A stretch of 64,000 nucleotides of DNA from Pseudomonas paralactis (GTDB lineage: Bacteria > Pseudomonadota > Gammaproteobacteria > Pseudomonadales > Pseudomonadaceae): positions 372,001-436,000 of the forward strand of contig NZ_JYLN01000003.1 in the NCBI RefSeq assembly GCF_001439735.1, written 5' to 3'. The stretch's first letter is position 1; each line of letters begins with the position of its first letter. Under the pieces are notes generated by a model, which saw nothing but the letters and a program-made list of their open reading frames with translations, had not been told where the DNA came from and made no database searches. Shown piece after piece: positions 21,106 through 29,080 of this stretch. Both the position numbers and the translations under genes were made by a program.

Positions 21106-22073
21106 TGCGTGTAACCCTGCAACCTTCCGGCGCTGTACTGGAGCTGGTCCCTGGCGAACGAATCCTCGAAGGCGCACGCCGCCTGGGGTACGAATGCCCC
21201 CAGGCCTGTCGCAATGGCGTGTGCCATGTGTGTGCGGCGTTGCTGGTGGAGGGCCGGGTAAGCCAGGCCGGTGAAGTGCGCGACCATGGCGAGTTCTACA
21301 CTTGCATCGCCGAGCCGCTGGAAGACTGCATTGTGTTGTGGGATGGCGTACTGGCGCCGGGAGAGTTGCCGTTGCGCAAATTGTCATGCCAATTGATCGA
21401 GTGCGTGGAAGTCGGTGGCGATGTCTGGCGTGTGCGCCTGCGCGCTCCGGCCGGTAAGGCGGTGCGTTACCACGCCGGGCAATACCTGATGCTTGAGCGC
21501 GAAAGCGGCGAGAAATCGGCGTTTTCCCTGGCTTCTGCACCCCATGCGGGGCGTGAGCTGGAGCTGCATGTGCTGGTTCGCGAAGACAGTGCCCGCAACC
21601 TGATCGAACAATTGCAGCGCAACCAGATGGCCCGTGTGGAACTGCCGTTCGGTGATACCCACCTGGCAGAGTTGCCGGACGGGCCGCTGGTGCTGATGGC
21701 CGCCGGTACCGGTATGGCGCAGATGCACAGCCTGATCGAGCACTGCCGCGCTTCGGGCTTCAAGCACCCGGTGCACCTGTTCTGGGGCGTACGGCGCCCG
21801 GAAGATTTCTACCAGATCGAGCACTGGGATCAGTGGCTGCAACTGCCCAATCTGTTCCTGCACAAAGTGGTCAGCGACCTCTGTGGCTGGGAAGGGCGCT
21901 GCGGTTTGCTGCATGAGGTGGTGTGCGAAGACATTGCCGATCTCAACAGCGTGCATGTCTACGCCAGTGGTTCGCCAGCAATGATCTACGGCACCCTGGA
22001 TGCATTGGTCGACGCCGGTATGGATGCTCACCGGATGCGTGCTGACGTGTTTGCCTACGCCCCACGGCCCTGA
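21105..22073 (+). CDS. 2Fe-2S ferredoxin / FAD-NAD(P)H reductase (CDP-6-deoxy-delta-3,4-glucoseen reductase-like)
   Basis: This 322-residue oxidoreductase has an N-terminal plant-type [2Fe-2S] domain (cysteines in YECPQACRNGVCHVC and FYTC), then FAD-binding (YHAGQYLMLE, SFSLAS-like) and NAD-binding (LVLMAAGTGMAQMHSL) domains. It moves electrons from NAD(P)H to an unknown acceptor. It is coupled to ubiD by a TGATG overlap, so a link to ubiquinone or flavin metabolism is possible; in databases such genes are often named after AscD. Confidence 0.85.
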   Translation: MRVTLQPSGAVLELVPGERILEGARRLGYECPQACRNGVCHVCAALLVEGRVSQAGEVRDHGEFYTCIAEPLEDCIVLWDGVLAPGELPLRKLSCQLIECVEVGGDVWRVRLRAPAGKAVRYHAGQYLMLERESGEKSAFSLASAPHAGRELELHVLVREDSARNLIEQLQRNQMARVELPFGDTHLAELPDGPLVLMAAGTGMAQMHSLIEHCRASGFKHPVHLFWGVRRPEDFYQIEHWDQWLQLPNLFLHKVVSDLCGWEGRCGLLHEVVCEDIADLNSVHVYASGSPAMIYGTLDALVDAGMDAHRMRADVFAYAPRP

Positions 22074-22090
22074 AGTGTTGCGCTGAATAA

Positions 22091-22179
22091 TGTGGGAGCT
22101 GGCTTGCCTGCGATAGCGGTGGGTCAGTGTCTCATTTTCCGACTGGCGCACCGCTATCGCAGGCAAGCCAGCTCACACA
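22091..22179. repeat. REP pair
   Basis: Inverted arms TGTGGGAGCTGGCTTGCCTGCGATAG and CTATCGCAGGCAAGCCAGCTCACACA lie between convergent genes. The right arm has one change (CTCACAC for CTCCCAC). Confidence 0.88.
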
Positions 22180-22194
22180 GGGGACAGTGTCGTG

Positions 22195-22677
22195 TCAGAA
22201 GCGTAAGCCAGTCGTCACCATCGCTGCATTGAACCCCAGCAACACCAGCTCCGCCGCGACCGGCCCGTAATGGGTACCCACGGACGGAATGATCACTGGC
22301 GCTACGCCAAAACGATTCAATGGGATCTTGTCGCGGTACTCGCCGCGATAGCCCTGGATCAGCCCGCCGGTCAACTTCGCATACACCGGGTATTCAGCCA
22401 TGTCATAGCGCTTGCCCGCATAGGCGTAGTACGAGCGCTGGCGGAACGAGTTGCGAAAGGTCACCCCGCCATACACCAGGCCCGACGCCTCATTGCGCTC
22501 CAGGCCGATCAGGTCCTGTTTGTTGTTGTGTTGCGGGTCGGGCGCAAAGTGCCGCGTGTACACGCTGGTCTGGGCGTACCAGAAGCCTTTGTCGTCAGTG
22601 GCCATTGGCGTTTCACTGGCCAGTGCAGTGGTGGCCTGGGCAAGCAATAACAGGCCAGGCAATCGGAATTTTTTCAT
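22195..22677 (-). CDS. Small exported protein, probable outer-membrane type, function unknown
   Basis: The 160-residue protein has a signal peptide (LPGLLLLAQATTALA) and a mature part rich in alternating Tyr/Phe residues (FWYAQTSVYTRHF, SYYAYAGKRYDM) ending in the C-terminal F expected of outer-membrane barrel proteins (VTTGLRF). Similar Pseudomonas proteins sit near glpT and are sometimes labelled as sn-glycerol-3-phosphate transporter, but nothing in this sequence shows transport activity. The ATG has GAGG spaced 6 bases upstream. Confidence 0.6.
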   Translation of the reverse strand: MKKFRLPGLLLLAQATTALASETPMATDDKGFWYAQTSVYTRHFAPDPQHNNKQDLIGLERNEASGLVYGGVTFRNSFRQRSYYAYAGKRYDMAEYPVYAKLTGGLIQGYRGEYRDKIPLNRFGVAPVIIPSVGTHYGPVAAELVLLGFNAAMVTTGLRF

Positions 22678-23055
22678 GGCGACCTCGGTAGTCGATTTGA
22701 TGAACGGCTAAGTGGGTCGTGATAGGCGCGCCAGTTTGACGGCTTGGCACGCGCCCAGGCTGAACCGGGGCTGAAAGTACCGGGATTAGCCACGTGGATC
22801 CTGACGAATGGGCGAGCGTGCTTATGCTTTTGCTTATTCTTTTAAGGTATTTATTCTGGTTGATAAATATCTTTAAGCTATATCGCAACGGACTACCGAC
22901 TTCACCGACCTTAACCAGATACTGACCGCCACCGCCCGCCAGCCGGATCGATCGTACGAACTCAGAGCGCTGAGGTTCTGATTTTTGATGCCAAGGGGAG
23001 CGTTTTCACGCCTAACATCATTGTCATTAATCATGGCCCAACCTATATTCGAGCG
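22678..23055. other. Intergenic region left of tnpB
   Basis: No intact gene lies here. An AT-rich patch (22830-22880, with TTATTCTTTTAAGGTATTTATTC) resembles the AT-rich promoter patches in front of lsfA and ssuE in this window. A short open stretch follows (22890-22978) that could be a remnant of a lost gene. The left end of the TnpB element must lie somewhere here, but no end could be fixed. Confidence 0.35.
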
Positions 23056-23056
23056 A
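23021..23056 (+). promoter_or_regulatory. tnpB promoter, probably leaderless
   Basis: TTGTCA (23021-23026) and TATATT (23044-23049) are separated by 17 bases, a near-consensus sigma-70 promoter. A start point 7 bases after the -10 would fall on the A of the tnpB ATG at 23056. No Shine-Dalgarno sequence is visible. Confidence 0.55.
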
Positions 23057-24261
23057 TGAAACGACTCCAAGCCTTTAAGTTCGAACTGATGCCAGATGGC
23101 GGCCAGGAGCGGCAAATGCGCCGTTTTGCGGGTTCGTGTCGGTTCGTTTTCAACAAGGCACTGGCGTTGCAGAAAAAGCGCTACGAACAGGGCGAGAAGA
23201 AACTCGGCTATGCCGGTCTATGCAAGCAATTGGTTGAATGGAAAGATCATCCAGAAACCAATTGGCTGTCTGAGGCGCCATCTCAGGCGCTTCAGCAGAC
23301 ACTCAAAGATTTGGAACGCAGCTACGCTAATTTTTTTGCCAAACGAGCTGAGTTTCCGCGCTTTAAAAAGAAATGGAAATCTGACAGTTTTCGTTACCCA
23401 CAAGGGATGAAGATCGACGAAACCAACAATCGTATTTTCCTGCCCAGGCTGGGCTGGATACGCTATCGCAACAGTCGCGATATTCTGGGCAAGGCAAAGA
23501 ACATCACCATTAGCCAGTCTTGCGGCAAATGGTACGCGAGTATCCAGACGGAGCGCGAGGTAGAACAGTCATTCCCACAAGGCGATGCGGTGGGTATCGA
23601 CTTGGGCATCACCCGATTCGCCACGCTCTCAGACGGTACGTTCTACAAACCGCTCAACAGCTTCAGGCAGCATGAAAGTCGCCTGCGAAAAGCGCAGCAG
23701 GTGATGAGCCATAAGGTTAAATTCAGCAACAACTGGAAGAGGGCGAGAGCCCGCGTCCAACGTATTCACAGCCATATCGGTAACGCTCGCCGCGACTACC
23801 TGCACAAAACCACATCCAGCATCAGCAAAAACCACGCGATGGTGTGTGTCGAGGACTTGCAGGTTCGGAATATGTCCAAGTCATCGGCAGGCGACAGCGA
23901 GCAACCTGGGAAAAACGTTCGGGCCAAGTCCGGCCTGAACAAATCCATCCTCGACCAAGGTTGGTTCGAGTTTCGGCGACAACTGGACTACAAATTGGCG
24001 TGGAAGAGTGGATACCTCGTTGCGGTCCCGCCGCACTACACAAGCCAGACCTGCCCATGCTGTGCTCATGTCTGCAAGGACAACCGGCAGACGCAGGCTC
24101 AGTTCCTATGTGTCGAGTGTGGTTTCGAAGAAAACGCCGATGTAGTCGGCGCGATCAATGTGTTAAGGGCGGGATACGCCCGGTTCGCCTGTGAAGTGAA
24201 CGGTGCTGTCAGGCCGTCAGCAGCAGGAACCCCCCGAGGTGAGTTAGCCTTAACAGGCTGA
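23056..24261 (+). CDS. tnpB: TnpB (IS200/IS605 OrfB family RNA-guided endonuclease)
   Basis: The 401-residue protein has the TnpB layout: N-terminal OrfB helix-turn-helix region (FKFELMPDGGQERQMRRFAG), RuvC-like core with the three acidic residues D182 (GIDLGI), E266 (VCVEDLQV) and D362 (ENADVVGAINVLRAG), and a zinc ribbon (C333, C336, C352, C355). All catalytic residues are present, so it could be active. TnpB proteins are RNA-guided nucleases, ancestors of Cas12, encoded in IS605-type elements. No Y1 transposase tnpA is present nearby, so the element is solo or depends on a transposase elsewhere. Base use is less GC-rich than in neighbouring core genes. Confidence 0.93.
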   Translation: MKRLQAFKFELMPDGGQERQMRRFAGSCRFVFNKALALQKKRYEQGEKKLGYAGLCKQLVEWKDHPETNWLSEAPSQALQQTLKDLERSYANFFAKRAEFPRFKKKWKSDSFRYPQGMKIDETNNRIFLPRLGWIRYRNSRDILGKAKNITISQSCGKWYASIQTEREVEQSFPQGDAVGIDLGITRFATLSDGTFYKPLNSFRQHESRLRKAQQVMSHKVKFSNNWKRARARVQRIHSHIGNARRDYLHKTTSSISKNHAMVCVEDLQVRNMSKSSAGDSEQPGKNVRAKSGLNKSILDQGWFEFRRQLDYKLAWKSGYLVAVPPHYTSQTCPCCAHVCKDNRQTQAQFLCVECGFEENADVVGAINVLRAGYARFACEVNGAVRPSAAGTPRGELALTG

Positions 24262-24341
24262 ACACGGTAGGAATCCCCTTCCTTTCCAGCTTGCCTGCCT
24301 AGGCTCTGGGTAGCAGGCCGAGACGTGGGGAAGGATGTCAA
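24190..24341 (+). ncRNA. Candidate omega (guide) RNA at the right end of the TnpB element
   Basis: The 3' end of tnpB and the following 80 bases hold stacked hairpins: AGCCT/AGGCT at 24246-24259, then CCCCTTCC (24275-24282) pairing with GGGGAAGG (24327-24334), with an inner GCCTGC/GCAGGC stem. The block ends GGATGTCAA, a common right end of OrfB-type elements. In known TnpB systems the guide RNA scaffold ends exactly at the right end, and the following chromosomal bases (here from 24342) act as guide. The exact 5' end is unknown. Confidence 0.45.
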
Positions 24342-24377
24342 AACTGGTAATACACAGGAGGCGCACCGCTTTTCGCC

Positions 24378-25031
24378 ATGACCGCCATTGAAACCGATCT
24401 TCTGCAATTGGCTTACCCTCCGCGGCTCGATCTGGGGCCGCAACTCACTCACGAACAATTGATGAGCTCGATGCAGGCCACCATGGCTCGGCACAAGGGT
24501 GGGCCGGTGTGGCTGTTTGCGTATGGTTCGCTGATCTGGCGCCCTGAGTGCTCGTCGTCCGAGCGGGTGCGTGCACGGGTTCACGGTTATCACCGTGGCC
24601 TGTATTTGTGGTCACACGAGCATCGCGGTACGCCGGAGCTGCCGGGGCTGGTGTTTGGGTTGGATCGTGGTGGTTCCTGCAGCGGGTTTGCCTACCGCTT
24701 GCCGGAAGACCAGTTGGAGGCCTCGCTTTACGCTCTATGGCAGCGTGAGATGCCTTACCCCTCGTACCGGCCGCACTGGCTCAGTTGCCGATTGGAAGAT
24801 GGCAGTACCGTGCAGGCGTTGGGGTTTGTTCTGGAGCGGCACTTGCCCAGCTATGCCGGCAACTTGCCCGACATTGTGCTTAATCACGTGCTGCAAAGCG
24901 CTTGCGGGCGTTACGGTACCACTCGCGATTATGTCGAGCAGACCGTGAACGCCCTGCGTAGCCACGCCATGCCAGATAAAAACCTGGAGGCGCGGCTCAA
25001 GCGTTGTGCCAGGGATTGCTCTGCCGATTAA
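24378..25031 (+). CDS. Gamma-glutamylcyclotransferase, ChaC family
   Basis: The 217-residue protein has the gamma-glutamylcyclotransferase nucleotide-like motif [10 protein letters not shown] near residue 48 and the conserved catalytic glutamate region further on. ChaC-type enzymes cleave the gamma-glutamyl bond of glutathione to 5-oxoproline and Cys-Gly. The right end of the TnpB element lies only about 36 bases before its ATG, so its native promoter may have been replaced. An AGGAGG lies 17 bases before the ATG, longer than usual. Its last 4 bases overlap glpT. Confidence 0.85.
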   Translation: MTAIETDLLQLAYPPRLDLGPQLTHEQLMSSMQATMARHKGGPVWLFAYGSLIWRPECSSSERVRARVHGYHRGLYLWSHEHRGTPELPGLVFGLDRGGSCSGFAYRLPEDQLEASLYALWQREMPYPSYRPHWLSCRLEDGSTVQALGFVLERHLPSYAGNLPDIVLNHVLQSACGRYGTTRDYVEQTVNALRSHAMPDKNLEARLKRCARDCSAD

Positions 25032-26365
25032 CGCGCCGAGCTCACGCTGTTGGTGTGCCACAGCGTGGGGATCAGGAACGCGATCGCCAGTACGCAGGCA
25101 CCAATCAGCAGCACGAAACCACCGTCCCAGCCGAAATGGTCAACCGTGTAGCCCATGGCCGCACTGGCTGCTACCGAACCGCCCAGGTAACCGAACAAAC
25201 CGGTAAAGCCGGCAGCGGTGCCCGCGGCCTTCTTCGGAGCCAGTTCCAGTGCCTGCAGGCCGATCAGCATGACCGGGCCGTAGATCAGGAAGCCGATGGA
25301 GAACAACGCAATCATGTCGATCATCGGGTTGCCCGGCGGGTTGAGCCAGTAAACCAGGGTCGCCACGGTGACCAGCGCCATGAACACGATGCCGGTCAGG
25401 CCGCGATTGCCACGGAAGATTTTGTCCGACATCCAGCCGCACAGCAGCGTGCCCGGGATGCCTGCCCACTCGTAGAAGAAATACGCCCAGGACGACTTGT
25501 CGACCGTGAAGTGTTTGGCTTCTTTCAAATAGGTCGGCGCCCAGTCCAGGACGCCGTAGCGCAGCAGATAGACAAACACGTTGGCGAAGGCGATGTACCA
25601 CAGCATCTTGTTACGCAGCACGTACTTGACGAAGATTTCCTTGGCACTGAATTCGTCTTCGTGGCTGGCGTCGTAGCCTTCCGGGTAATCGTTCTTGTAC
25701 TGCTCGATAGGCGGCAAGCCCACCGATTGCGGGGTGTCACGCATGGTGATGAAGGCGAACGCCGCCACGGCCAGGGCCACGGTGGCCGGCACATAGAACG
25801 CGGCGTGCCAGTCGTTGAACCAGGCCATGCCCAGCAGGAACAGCGGGCCGATCAGACCGCCGCCGACGTTGTGCGCCACATTCCACACCGACACCACGCC
25901 GCCGCGCTCTTTCTGCGACCACCAGTGCACCATGGTCCGCCCACTCGGCGGCCACCCCATGCCCTGGGCCCAGCCGTTGATGAACAGCAAAATGAACATC
26001 ATGGTCACGCTGGACGTTGCCCAGGGTGCGAAACCGAAAATGAACATCACCCCCGCTGACACCAGCAGGCCGAAGGGCAGGAAGTAACGTGGGTTGGAGC
26101 GGTCGGACACTAGGCCCATGAGGAACTTGGACAAGCCGTAGGCAATCGCAATCGCCGACATCGCCAGGCCCAGTTCACCACGGGTGTAACCCTCGTCGAT
26201 CAAGTAGGGCATGGCCAGGGAGAAGTTTTTGCGCAGCAGGTAGTAGCCGGCGTAACCGAAGAAAATACCAGCGAAGATCTGCCAGCGCAGCCGTCGGTAG
26301 GTACTGTCTATTTTTTCTTCAGGCAGGGGCGCCTGGTGTGCGGCAGGTCGAAAGAAAGCAAACAT
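25028..26365 (-). CDS. glpT: Glycerol-3-phosphate:phosphate antiporter
   Basis: The 445-residue MFS transporter has about twelve membrane helices. It has the organophosphate:phosphate antiporter pattern, with [21 protein letters not shown] at helix 1, [14 protein letters not shown] in loop 2-3, and [20 protein letters not shown] (the family signature) around residue 130. It imports sn-glycerol-3-phosphate and is the usual entry route for fosfomycin. A GlpR-like operator lies about 108 bases upstream of the start. Confidence 0.95.
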   Translation of the reverse strand: MFAFFRPAAHQAPLPEEKIDSTYRRLRWQIFAGIFFGYAGYYLLRKNFSLAMPYLIDEGYTRGELGLAMSAIAIAYGLSKFLMGLVSDRSNPRYFLPFGLLVSAGVMFIFGFAPWATSSVTMMFILLFINGWAQGMGWPPSGRTMVHWWSQKERGGVVSVWNVAHNVGGGLIGPLFLLGMAWFNDWHAAFYVPATVALAVAAFAFITMRDTPQSVGLPPIEQYKNDYPEGYDASHEDEFSAKEIFVKYVLRNKMLWYIAFANVFVYLLRYGVLDWAPTYLKEAKHFTVDKSSWAYFFYEWAGIPGTLLCGWMSDKIFRGNRGLTGIVFMALVTVATLVYWLNPPGNPMIDMIALFSIGFLIYGPVMLIGLQALELAPKKAAGTAAGFTGLFGYLGGSVAASAAMGYTVDHFGWDGGFVLLIGACVLAIAFLIPTLWHTNSVSSAR

Positions 26366-26472
26366 TCAAGAGCTCCAAATTTCTTGTTTTGACTGCGGAT
26401 GCGAATGTTACAGTTTCGTTACAGAAAATAGCATCGCCTCTTATCTGCAAACACAGGAAACACGAGCAATTG

Positions 26473-26492
26473 CATGTTCTTTTACGAACATG
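26473..26492. promoter_or_regulatory. Candidate GlpR operator upstream of glpT
   Basis: CATGTTC and GAACATG form a perfect inverted repeat with a 6-base centre (TTTTAC). This matches the ATGTTCG...CGAACAT type of box bound by the glycerol-3-phosphate repressor GlpR. Confidence 0.6.
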
Positions 26493-26548
26493 TCGCTAAT
26501 AGATAAGTTGTGGTCGTGATTGGGTCCTAAGACCACTGAGTAACCATT

Positions 26549-26635
26549 GTGGGAGCTGGCTTGCCTGCGATGGCGGTCTTTCAGGTTCATCTGTAGCAGC
26601 TGACCCACCGCTATCGCAGGCAAGCCAGCTCCCAC
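26549..26635. repeat. REP pair
   Basis: Inverted arms GTGGGAGCTGGCTTGCCTGCGAT and ATCGCAGGCAAGCCAGCTCCCAC lie between the quinone oxidoreductase stop and the glpT promoter region. Confidence 0.9.
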
Positions 26636-26656
26636 ATGGATTGCATTTCAGGTGTG

Positions 26657-27634
26657 TTATCGGGTTTGGACAACTATTTTACCCACCGCCTTGCGCTGCC
26701 CCAGGTCATTGATTGCCTGGGCAGCCTGCTCCAGCGGATACACCTGTGACACCAACGGCTTCAACTTGCCCTCGGCATACCACGTGAACAACTGCTGAAA
26801 ATTCGCCGCGTTGTCCTGCGGCTGGCGCTGGGCAAACGAGCCCCAGAACACCCCGACTACCGCCGCGCCCTTGAGCAACGCCAGGTTCACCGGCAATTCG
26901 GGAATGCGCCCGCTGGCAAACCCCACTACCAGCAGGCGGCCGTTCCAGGCGATGGCGCGGACGGCCTGGTCAAACAGGTCGCCACCCACCGGGTCGTAAA
27001 TCACGTCAGCGCCATTGCCATCGGTCAGGCGCTTGATCTCGTCCTTGAGGCTGGCATCGCTGTAGTTGATCAACTCATCAGCCCCGGCCGCCTTGGCCAC
27101 CGCGAGTTTGTCGGCGCTGCTGGCGGCGGCGATCACGCGGGCGCCCATGGCCTTGCCGATTTCCACCGCGGCCAGGCCCACACCGCCGGAGGCGCCTAGC
27201 ACCAGCAGGGTCTCACCGGGTTGCAGGTTGGCGCGCTGTTTAAGAGCGTGCATCGAGGTGCCGTAGGTCATGCTGAAGGCGGCGGCAATGTTGAAGTCCA
27301 TGCTCGGCGGAATCGGCAGCACATTATAGCCAGGCACCGCGACCTGCTCGGCAAAGCTGCCCCAACCGGTCAACGCCATTACGCGGTCACCGACCTTCAA
27401 ATGGCTGACTTTCTCACCCACCTCGCTGACCACGCCTGCCGCTTCGCCACCGGGTGAAAACGGAAAAGGCGGCTTGAACTGGTATTTGCCCTCGATGATC
27501 AGGGTGTCCGGGAAATTCACCCCGGCGGCGTGCACGTCCAGCAGGATTTCGTTCTTCTTGATTGCAGGGCTGGCGATCTCTTCCAGCACCAGGGTTTCGG
27601 CGGGGCCGAAGGCTTTGCACAGCACAGCTTTCAT
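26657..27634 (-). CDS. NADPH:quinone oxidoreductase family protein (zinc-type MDR)
   Basis: The 325-residue medium-chain dehydrogenase/reductase starts MKAVLCKAFGP. It has the GroES-like domain (HAAGVNFPDTLIIEGKYQ, PFSPGGEAAGVV) and a Rossmann domain with GASGGVGLAAVEIGKAMGARVIAAA. No structural zinc cysteines are seen, so it is the zeta-crystallin/QOR type. It reduces quinones or enones with NADPH. ATG 27634 matches the family N-terminus; the frame is open to 27700. Confidence 0.9.
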   Translation of the reverse strand: MKAVLCKAFGPAETLVLEEIASPAIKKNEILLDVHAAGVNFPDTLIIEGKYQFKPPFPFSPGGEAAGVVSEVGEKVSHLKVGDRVMALTGWGSFAEQVAVPGYNVLPIPPSMDFNIAAAFSMTYGTSMHALKQRANLQPGETLLVLGASGGVGLAAVEIGKAMGARVIAAASSADKLAVAKAAGADELINYSDASLKDEIKRLTDGNGADVIYDPVGGDLFDQAVRAIAWNGRLLVVGFASGRIPELPVNLALLKGAAVVGVFWGSFAQRQPQDNAANFQQLFTWYAEGKLKPLVSQVYPLEQAAQAINDLGQRKAVGKIVVQTR

Positions 27635-27784
27635 CGGACTATTCCTTTTGGCATCGTGGCCGATAAGTGTAGGAGGGTGCGCCCGCGGGTCAACGAGCAT
27701 ACCCGTGCCTGATAAGCCCCCATAAGCTTGTGCTCAGCCTTGCTAGCGTTATGCTACCGGGCAACCGAATTCGAGGAATGAACT

Positions 27785-28192
27785 GTGAAAGCGTGGATCC
27801 TGTTGATGCTGGCCCTGACTTTGCCGATGGCAGTCCAGGCCGAAGAAGCCAAAGAAGGCGAGGCGCCGAAGGTCAGCTATATCAGCCTGACCCCGCCGTT
27901 CGTGGGTAATTACGGCCTGGATGGCACGGCCAAGCTCAAGGTCTACAAGGCCGACATCGCCCTGCGCGTGACCGGCACCGAAGCAGCTGCGGCGGTCAAA
28001 GCCAACGATCCACTGATACGCAACCAACTGGTGGCGCTGTTCACCCAGCAGACCAGCGAGGCCATGAGTACGGTCGAAGGCAAGGAAAAGCTGCGTCAGG
28101 AAGCCCTGAAACAAACCCAGCAAGTGATGAATGACGAGACCGGCAAGCCGATGGTGGAAGATTTGCTGTTCAACAACCTCATCATCCAGTGA
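27785..28192 (+). CDS. FliL-like flagellar basal-body-associated family protein
   Basis: The 135-residue exported protein has a signal peptide (ILLMLALTLPMAVQA) and a FliL-type periplasmic domain (YISLTPPFVGNYGLDG.., then NDPLIRNQLVALFTQQT). There are no flagellar genes nearby, so a role in motility is uncertain. Its last 237 bases are repeated at 31355-31591, where the ancestral downstream ABC exporter follows. The AT-rich restriction-modification island starts right after its stop. Confidence 0.8.
   Translation: MKAWILLMLALTLPMAVQAEEAKEGEAPKVSYISLTPPFVGNYGLDGTAKLKVYKADIALRVTGTEAAAAVKANDPLIRNQLVALFTQQTSEAMSTVEGKEKLRQEALKQTQQVMNDETGKPMVEDLLFNNLIIQ
27956..28192 (+). repeat. Direct repeat, copy 1 (3' part of FliL-like gene)
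   Basis: This matches 31355-31591 over 237 bases with only about six differences, all in the distal third. The first part is identical. The two copies bracket the restriction-modification island. Confidence 0.95.
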
Positions 28193-28351
28193 GCGTATTC
28201 AGGAATGTGTTGGCATGTGACTAGCAGAAAATGTAGATATATATAAAAAACTAATGCAGGGCGATTAAATATTAATTGTCTCTCCGGCAACAAGTTTTTA
28301 ACTGCCACGTTGCATTCTTCAGATTTCCGGTCGCGGCAGTAAATTATTAAT

Positions 28352-29080
28352 ATGGCGAGAAATATAATGAGCATGGATTCAGAATTATTACGGTTAGCGA
28401 GAAGCGTCACCCAAAAGCGACCTAAGACTGTCATTGATCATATTATTAAGTATGGATTCATTACCACTGATGATCTGAAAGATACATACGGTTATATTCA
28501 TCCTCCACGTGCCATACGTGATGTTCGAGAGCAAGGTATCCCTGTCGAGACTTATCGAGTGGCGGGCAAGGACGGTAGAAGTATAGCGGCCTATCGCTTT
28601 GGTGATCCTGAGAAAGTTGAAGGGCACAAGCTGGGAGGGCGGAAAACTTTTTCTAAGGCTTTCAAGGCCGATTTGGTAGATTATTATGGCGAGCGATGCA
28701 TGATAAGTAGTGAGCGATACGATGAGCGTTACCTGCAAATTGATCACCGTATACCATATGAAGTTTCTGGTGATTTGATCGGTAGCGAAGGCGATGTATC
28801 AAAATTCATGCTGTTGTCAGGTACCGCTCAGCGACAAAAATCTTGGTCATGTGAACATTGTCAAAATCTAACTGACTTTAGAGACTACTCTGTTTGCGCT
28901 TCGTGTTATTGGGCAAGCCCTGAGAAATATACTCATGTGGCAATGAAGCAGGAGAGGCAGGTCACCTTAACATTTTCAGGTGACCATTTAGCGTTATTTG
29001 ATAAGCTTCGAGCGGATGCAGATATTAATCTAAGTCCTATACAGGAATTAATATTTAAAAAGCTCAATAGTGAAGATTAG
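28352..29080 (+). CDS. HNH restriction endonuclease (type II-like)
   Basis: The 242-residue protein has an N-terminal winged-helix-like region (residues about 25-75) and a C-terminal HNH nuclease core: YLQIDHRIPYEV with D131-H132, and a zinc ribbon formed by CEHC (167-170) and CASC (182-185). The pattern is that of HNH type II restriction enzymes. It is convergent with a DNA adenine methylase, and their stop codons overlap by two bases (TTAG read both ways). AT-rich and with codon use unlike the core genes, so probably acquired. The recognition site cannot be read from sequence. Confidence 0.8.
   Translation: MARNIMSMDSELLRLARSVTQKRPKTVIDHIIKYGFITTDDLKDTYGYIHPPRAIRDVREQGIPVETYRVAGKDGRSIAAYRFGDPEKVEGHKLGGRKTFSKAFKADLVDYYGERCMISSERYDERYLQIDHRIPYEVSGDLIGSEGDVSKFMLLSGTAQRQKSWSCEHCQNLTDFRDYSVCASCYWASPEKYTHVAMKQERQVTLTFSGDHLALFDKLRADADINLSPIQELIFKKLNSED

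Noticed and set aside
22195..22677. Naming this small exported protein a glycerol-3-phosphate transporter
   Set aside because: A 160-residue protein with one signal peptide and a barrel-like pattern has no transporter features; the name seems to come from its position near glpT.
22678..24341. A tnpA transposase partner or a full IS605 element
   Set aside because: No Y1 transposase frame with HUH motif was seen on either strand in the gap or nearby; only tnpB is present.
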